A DNA stretch of 64,000 bases from Bacteroidota bacterium (lineage in GTDB: Bacteria; Bacteroidota; Ignavibacteria; UBA10030; UBA6906), in assembly GCA_030835135.1 (NCBI GenBank), contig JAUQWO010000075.1:399330-463329 (forward strand), written 5' to 3'. The notes beneath the pieces are model-generated. The model was not told where the DNA came from. It saw nothing but the letters and a program-made list of their open reading frames with translations, and made no database searches. Shown here piece after piece: positions 61,972-64,000 of the stretch. The position numbers were made by a program, and so were the translations under genes. Positions within the stretch are counted from its first letter, which is position 1. The number at the start of each line of letters is the position of its first letter.

Positions 61972-63200
61972 TGCCACAGCAACGACGGCAGGGACAGAGT
62001 GGTCCACGACGTGAGGGACGGCAGGGAAGACCCGGCCGCTCAGGCAAGAACGCAGGCGCGGGATCGTTCCACGGCGGCGCGAAGCCGCATGCGGACCGGT
62101 CGCATGGGTCCACACCCCGGTCAGGCGCCTCGCGGCCTTCCGGGCCCCGGTCAGGTGCATCGCGACCGTTCGGGCCCCGGTCAGGCGCCTCGCGGCCTTC
62201 CGCGACCCGGTCAGGTGCCTCACGGCCATCCGGGCCCCGGTCAGGTGCATCGCGACCGTTCGGGCCCCGGTCAGGCGCCTCGCGGCCATCCGGGCCCCGC
62301 GCCTGGGACCGTGGCAAGGGTGCTGCATCAGAGAGGAAGCCCGCAGGGCAGCGGACCTGGAGCCGCAGCACGTCCGCTCCCCAGCGCCGGAAACCCGCCG
62401 GGAAATCCGGCCGCACGGCAGCGAAACCCGCTCACCTCGATACCAAGCCCGTCATCGACAGGCACCCGGGCGTCGATGCCGTCCGTCTCAACCGCTACCT
62501 CAGCATGTGCGGCATCGCGTCACGGCGCAAAGCCGATGAGCTGATCGCCAATGGCGAGGTCTCCGTCAACGGAGCGATCGTCACTGAACTCGGGACCATC
62601 GTCCATCCCGGAAGGGACCGCGTCTTCTACAGCGGGAAAGAAGTGGCCGCCGTCGATGCTCCGGTCTATCTCGTGATGAACAAACCGCGCGACACCATCA
62701 CGACGTCGAATGATGAACGCGGGCGCACCACCGTCATGGATATTCTGCATGCGCGGAAGCGCGTGTATCCGATCGGGCGCCTCGACAGGAATACGACCGG
62801 AGTGTTGCTGTTCACCAACGACGGCGAATTCGCACACCGGTTGATGCACCCGAAGTACCAGATCCCCAAGGCCTATCTCGTGACCTGCGCTGAGGTGGTG
62901 ACCCGCGAACATCTGGAGGAATTGCGGACCGGTGTCCGGCTCGACCGTGTCAAGACCGCGCCCGCGGAGGTGCTCGTGATCCCCGGAGGAAAGGGGAAGG
63001 AGGTCGGCATCACCATCCATGAAGGGATGAACCGCCAGGTGCGCAGGATGTTCGAGGTGCTCGGCTATGATGTCCGTAAACTGGACCGCGTTGCCTATGG
63101 TCCCATAACGAAGGAAGGGTTGCCGCGCGGCGCCTCGCGGGCACTGACCCCGCAGGAAGTACGCCGCCTCAAATCCATGGCCGGTATCGAGGAGGAATGA
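61968..63200 (+). CDS. RluB-type pseudouridine synthase with a repeat-built disordered N-terminus
   Basis: 410-residue protein. Residues 1 to about 160 are low-complexity and basic, dominated by six tandem copies of a ten-residue unit of the form RSGASRPSGP (residues 51-110). From about 165 comes the normal enzyme: an S4 domain (LNRYLSMCGIASRRKADELI) and the catalytic YPIGRLDRNTTGVLLFTND near 265, with the RNA-contact EGMNRQVRRMFEVLGYD near 345. Basic, Gly/Ser/Arg-rich tails on RluB homologues probably bind RNA or ribosomes without a fixed structure; this is inference. The start overlaps the scpB stop. Placement after scpAB is a common order. Confidence 0.9.
   Translation: MMPQQRRQGQSGPRREGRQGRPGRSGKNAGAGSFHGGAKPHADRSHGSTPRSGASRPSGPRSGASRPFGPRSGASRPSATRSGASRPSGPRSGASRPFGPRSGASRPSGPRAWDRGKGAASERKPAGQRTWSRSTSAPQRRKPAGKSGRTAAKPAHLDTKPVIDRHPGVDAVRLNRYLSMCGIASRRKADELIANGEVSVNGAIVTELGTIVHPGRDRVFYSGKEVAAVDAPVYLVMNKPRDTITTSNDERGRTTVMDILHARKRVYPIGRLDRNTTGVLLFTNDGEFAHRLMHPKYQIPKAYLVTCAEVVTREHLEELRTGVRLDRVKTAPAEVLVIPGGKGKEVGITIHEGMNRQVRRMFEVLGYDVRKLDRVAYGPITKEGLPRGASRALTPQEVRRLKSMAGIEEE
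62118..62297 (+). repeat. Six tandem 30-bp coding repeats
   Basis: Six exact-length 30-bp units encode RSGASRPxxP-type decapeptides. Units 2 and 5 are identical in DNA, and units 3 and 6 and 1 and 4 are near-matches, so the array looks like a duplicated 90-bp block. There are no spacers, so it is not CRISPR. Confidence 0.9.
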
Positions 63201-63203
63201 CCC

Positions 63204-64000
63204 ATGTCGCTCCGACGCTCCGCCGTTTCTGTGTCTGCTCTCGTCCTGACGCTGCTCTTCTCTGCCTGCTCTTCATCCGTCTACCATGATGTGTATCCCA
63301 CGCTGATCGATGGCCGCTACGATTCGGAATTCCCGTACAAGGGATGTTCCAAACAGCTCGAGGAGATCAGCGAAACCGTGCAGATGTTGAACTGCATCGC
63401 ATACTACCGGACCTATCCGTTCAGCCCCGAAGAGAAAATGACCCGGGCCGGGGTCACGGCGGCGGTGCTGCGCGCAAAAGAAGCATCATCGGTGTACGTG
63501 AACAGCACGTCGGCCGGGACGGCCACGGTCGTGTACTACAACGACCGGAACATCGCCCTGCTCACCTGTGCGCACATCATCGATTTCGAGGATACGCTCA
63601 TCTCCTACTATATCGGGGATGACCGGCGCCCCACGCAGTTCATCAAGAGCCTCGCGGTGAAGGAAAAGCAGACCAACTATGTGGCGGTCCTGCCCGAAGG
63701 CGGTGAGGTCGAGATCCTGGCTCTGGACCGGGCCACCGACATCGCACTGGTGGGGAAACGCTTCGTTGTCCAGCCACCGAATGCGCCGAGGGTGTTCACC
63801 TACCCGGCCGGCCATGCTCGCGATCTGGAGTGGGGGACCTTCGTCTACCTGTTCGGCTATCCCTCGGGCTACAAGATGGTGACCAAGGGGATCATCAGCA
63901 GTCCGAACAAGGATAAGCGCGGGGCATTCATGGTGGATGCGATGTTCAGCCGCGGCTTCAGCGGAGGGATAGCGCTTGCCATCCGGGATGGCGTGCCGAA
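63204..64000 (+). CDS. Trypsin-like serine protease lipoprotein (C-terminus cut by window edge)
   Basis: The first 265 residues of an exported protein. The signal peptide ends with the lipobox FSAC (Cys22). A trypsin-like fold is suggested by a complete candidate triad: His124 in LLTCAHIIDF, Asp179 in RATDIALVG and Ser253 in RGFSGGIAL, followed by GG as in HtrA and chymotrypsin-like proteases. Spacing and the FGYPSG turn fit this fold, but overall similarity to DegP is low. The ATG at 63204 has GAGGAGG upstream and begins four bases after the pseudouridine synthase gene. The natural substrate and any C-terminal domain are not visible. Confidence 0.78.
   Translation, partial: MSLRRSAVSVSALVLTLLFSACSSSVYHDVYPTLIDGRYDSEFPYKGCSKQLEEISETVQMLNCIAYYRTYPFSPEEKMTRAGVTAAVLRAKEASSVYVNSTSAGTATVVYYNDRNIALLTCAHIIDFEDTLISYYIGDDRRPTQFIKSLAVKEKQTNYVAVLPEGGEVEILALDRATDIALVGKRFVVQPPNAPRVFTYPAGHARDLEWGTFVYLFGYPSGYKMVTKGIISSPNKDKRGAFMVDAMFSRGFSGGIALAIRDGVP

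Noticed and set aside
62118-62297. Possible CRISPR array
   Set aside because: The 30-bp units are directly adjacent without spacers and stay in frame in a pseudouridine synthase gene.

Overview
The window is a GC-rich, densely coded bacterial chromosome segment with about 50 protein genes. It shows no mobile elements, prophage, CRISPR array, rRNA or tRNA gene, and no gene-free stretch longer than about 250 bases. The gene set is housekeeping: menaquinone by the futalosine route, a UbiX/UbiD pair, a KtrAB/TrkAH-type K+ system, ComEC, ScpAB and a LysM envelope protein. Together with several protein styles it suggests a member of the wider Bacteroidota/Ignavibacteriota/Chlorobiota (FCB) assemblage or a similar deep lineage. 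Clear Shine-Dalgarno sequences and classical TTGACA-17-TATNNT promoters argue against a typical Bacteroidia. The taxonomic placement is inference only.

Layout. 0-6.2 kb (mostly minus): a GlcD-like FAD oxidase cut by the left edge, valS, an M23 peptidase and a fumarylacetoacetase-family hydrolase. 6.2-10.7 kb (plus): purM, a small lipoprotein on the other strand, then efp-accB-accC-gcvH, closed by a strong two-way terminator facing gcvP (minus). 13.8-17.3 kb: argF, carbamate kinase and a COG2403-type GTPase behind a promoter overlapped by a 17-bp palindrome. 17.4-25.3 kb: guaA, which looks leaderless, then UbiA-, UbiX- and UbiD-family genes, an MqnE-MqnA fusion and mqnC. On the opposite strand, 25.4-26.9 kb: menG and mqnD. 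27.1-38.1 kb: an apparently single run aroB, aroDE (fusion), aroA, aroC, an ABC exporter pair, a TPR/periplasmic-binding fusion and radC. 38.1-42.9 kb: a lipoprotein and a LysM protein, phoH, mazG (minus) and an amidohydrolase. 43-45.5 kb (minus): trkH- and trkA-type K+ transport genes. 45.6-58.8 kb: MFS transporter, prmC, dtd, an alkaline-phosphatase-superfamily enzyme, comEC, TrmH-type methyltransferase, P1 peptidase, pseudouridine synthase, NUDIX, PfkB kinase, mtnA, recO and an HtrA protease. 59-64 kb: an HNH protein, trpS, scpA, scpB, a pseudouridine synthase with a repeat-built disordered N-terminus, and a trypsin-like lipoprotein cut by the right edge.

How it works together. The most striking theme is that almost the whole route from DAHP through chorismate to menaquinone lies in about 14 kb: aroB, aroDE, aroA and aroC make chorismate (only shikimate kinase and DAHP synthase are absent). 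MqnA, MqnE, MqnC and MqnD turn it into 1,4-dihydroxy-6-naphthoate, UbiA/UbiX/UbiD-type enzymes prenylate and decarboxylate it, and MenG methylates it. Only the aminofutalosine nucleosidase (MTAN type) is not seen. MqnE and MqnA are one polypeptide, as are AroD and AroE. No wholly new multi-gene system is evident; the novelty lies in fusions, an EF-P with an unusual tip residue, a probable Fe-S TrpRS, leaderless starts and several poorly described envelope proteins.
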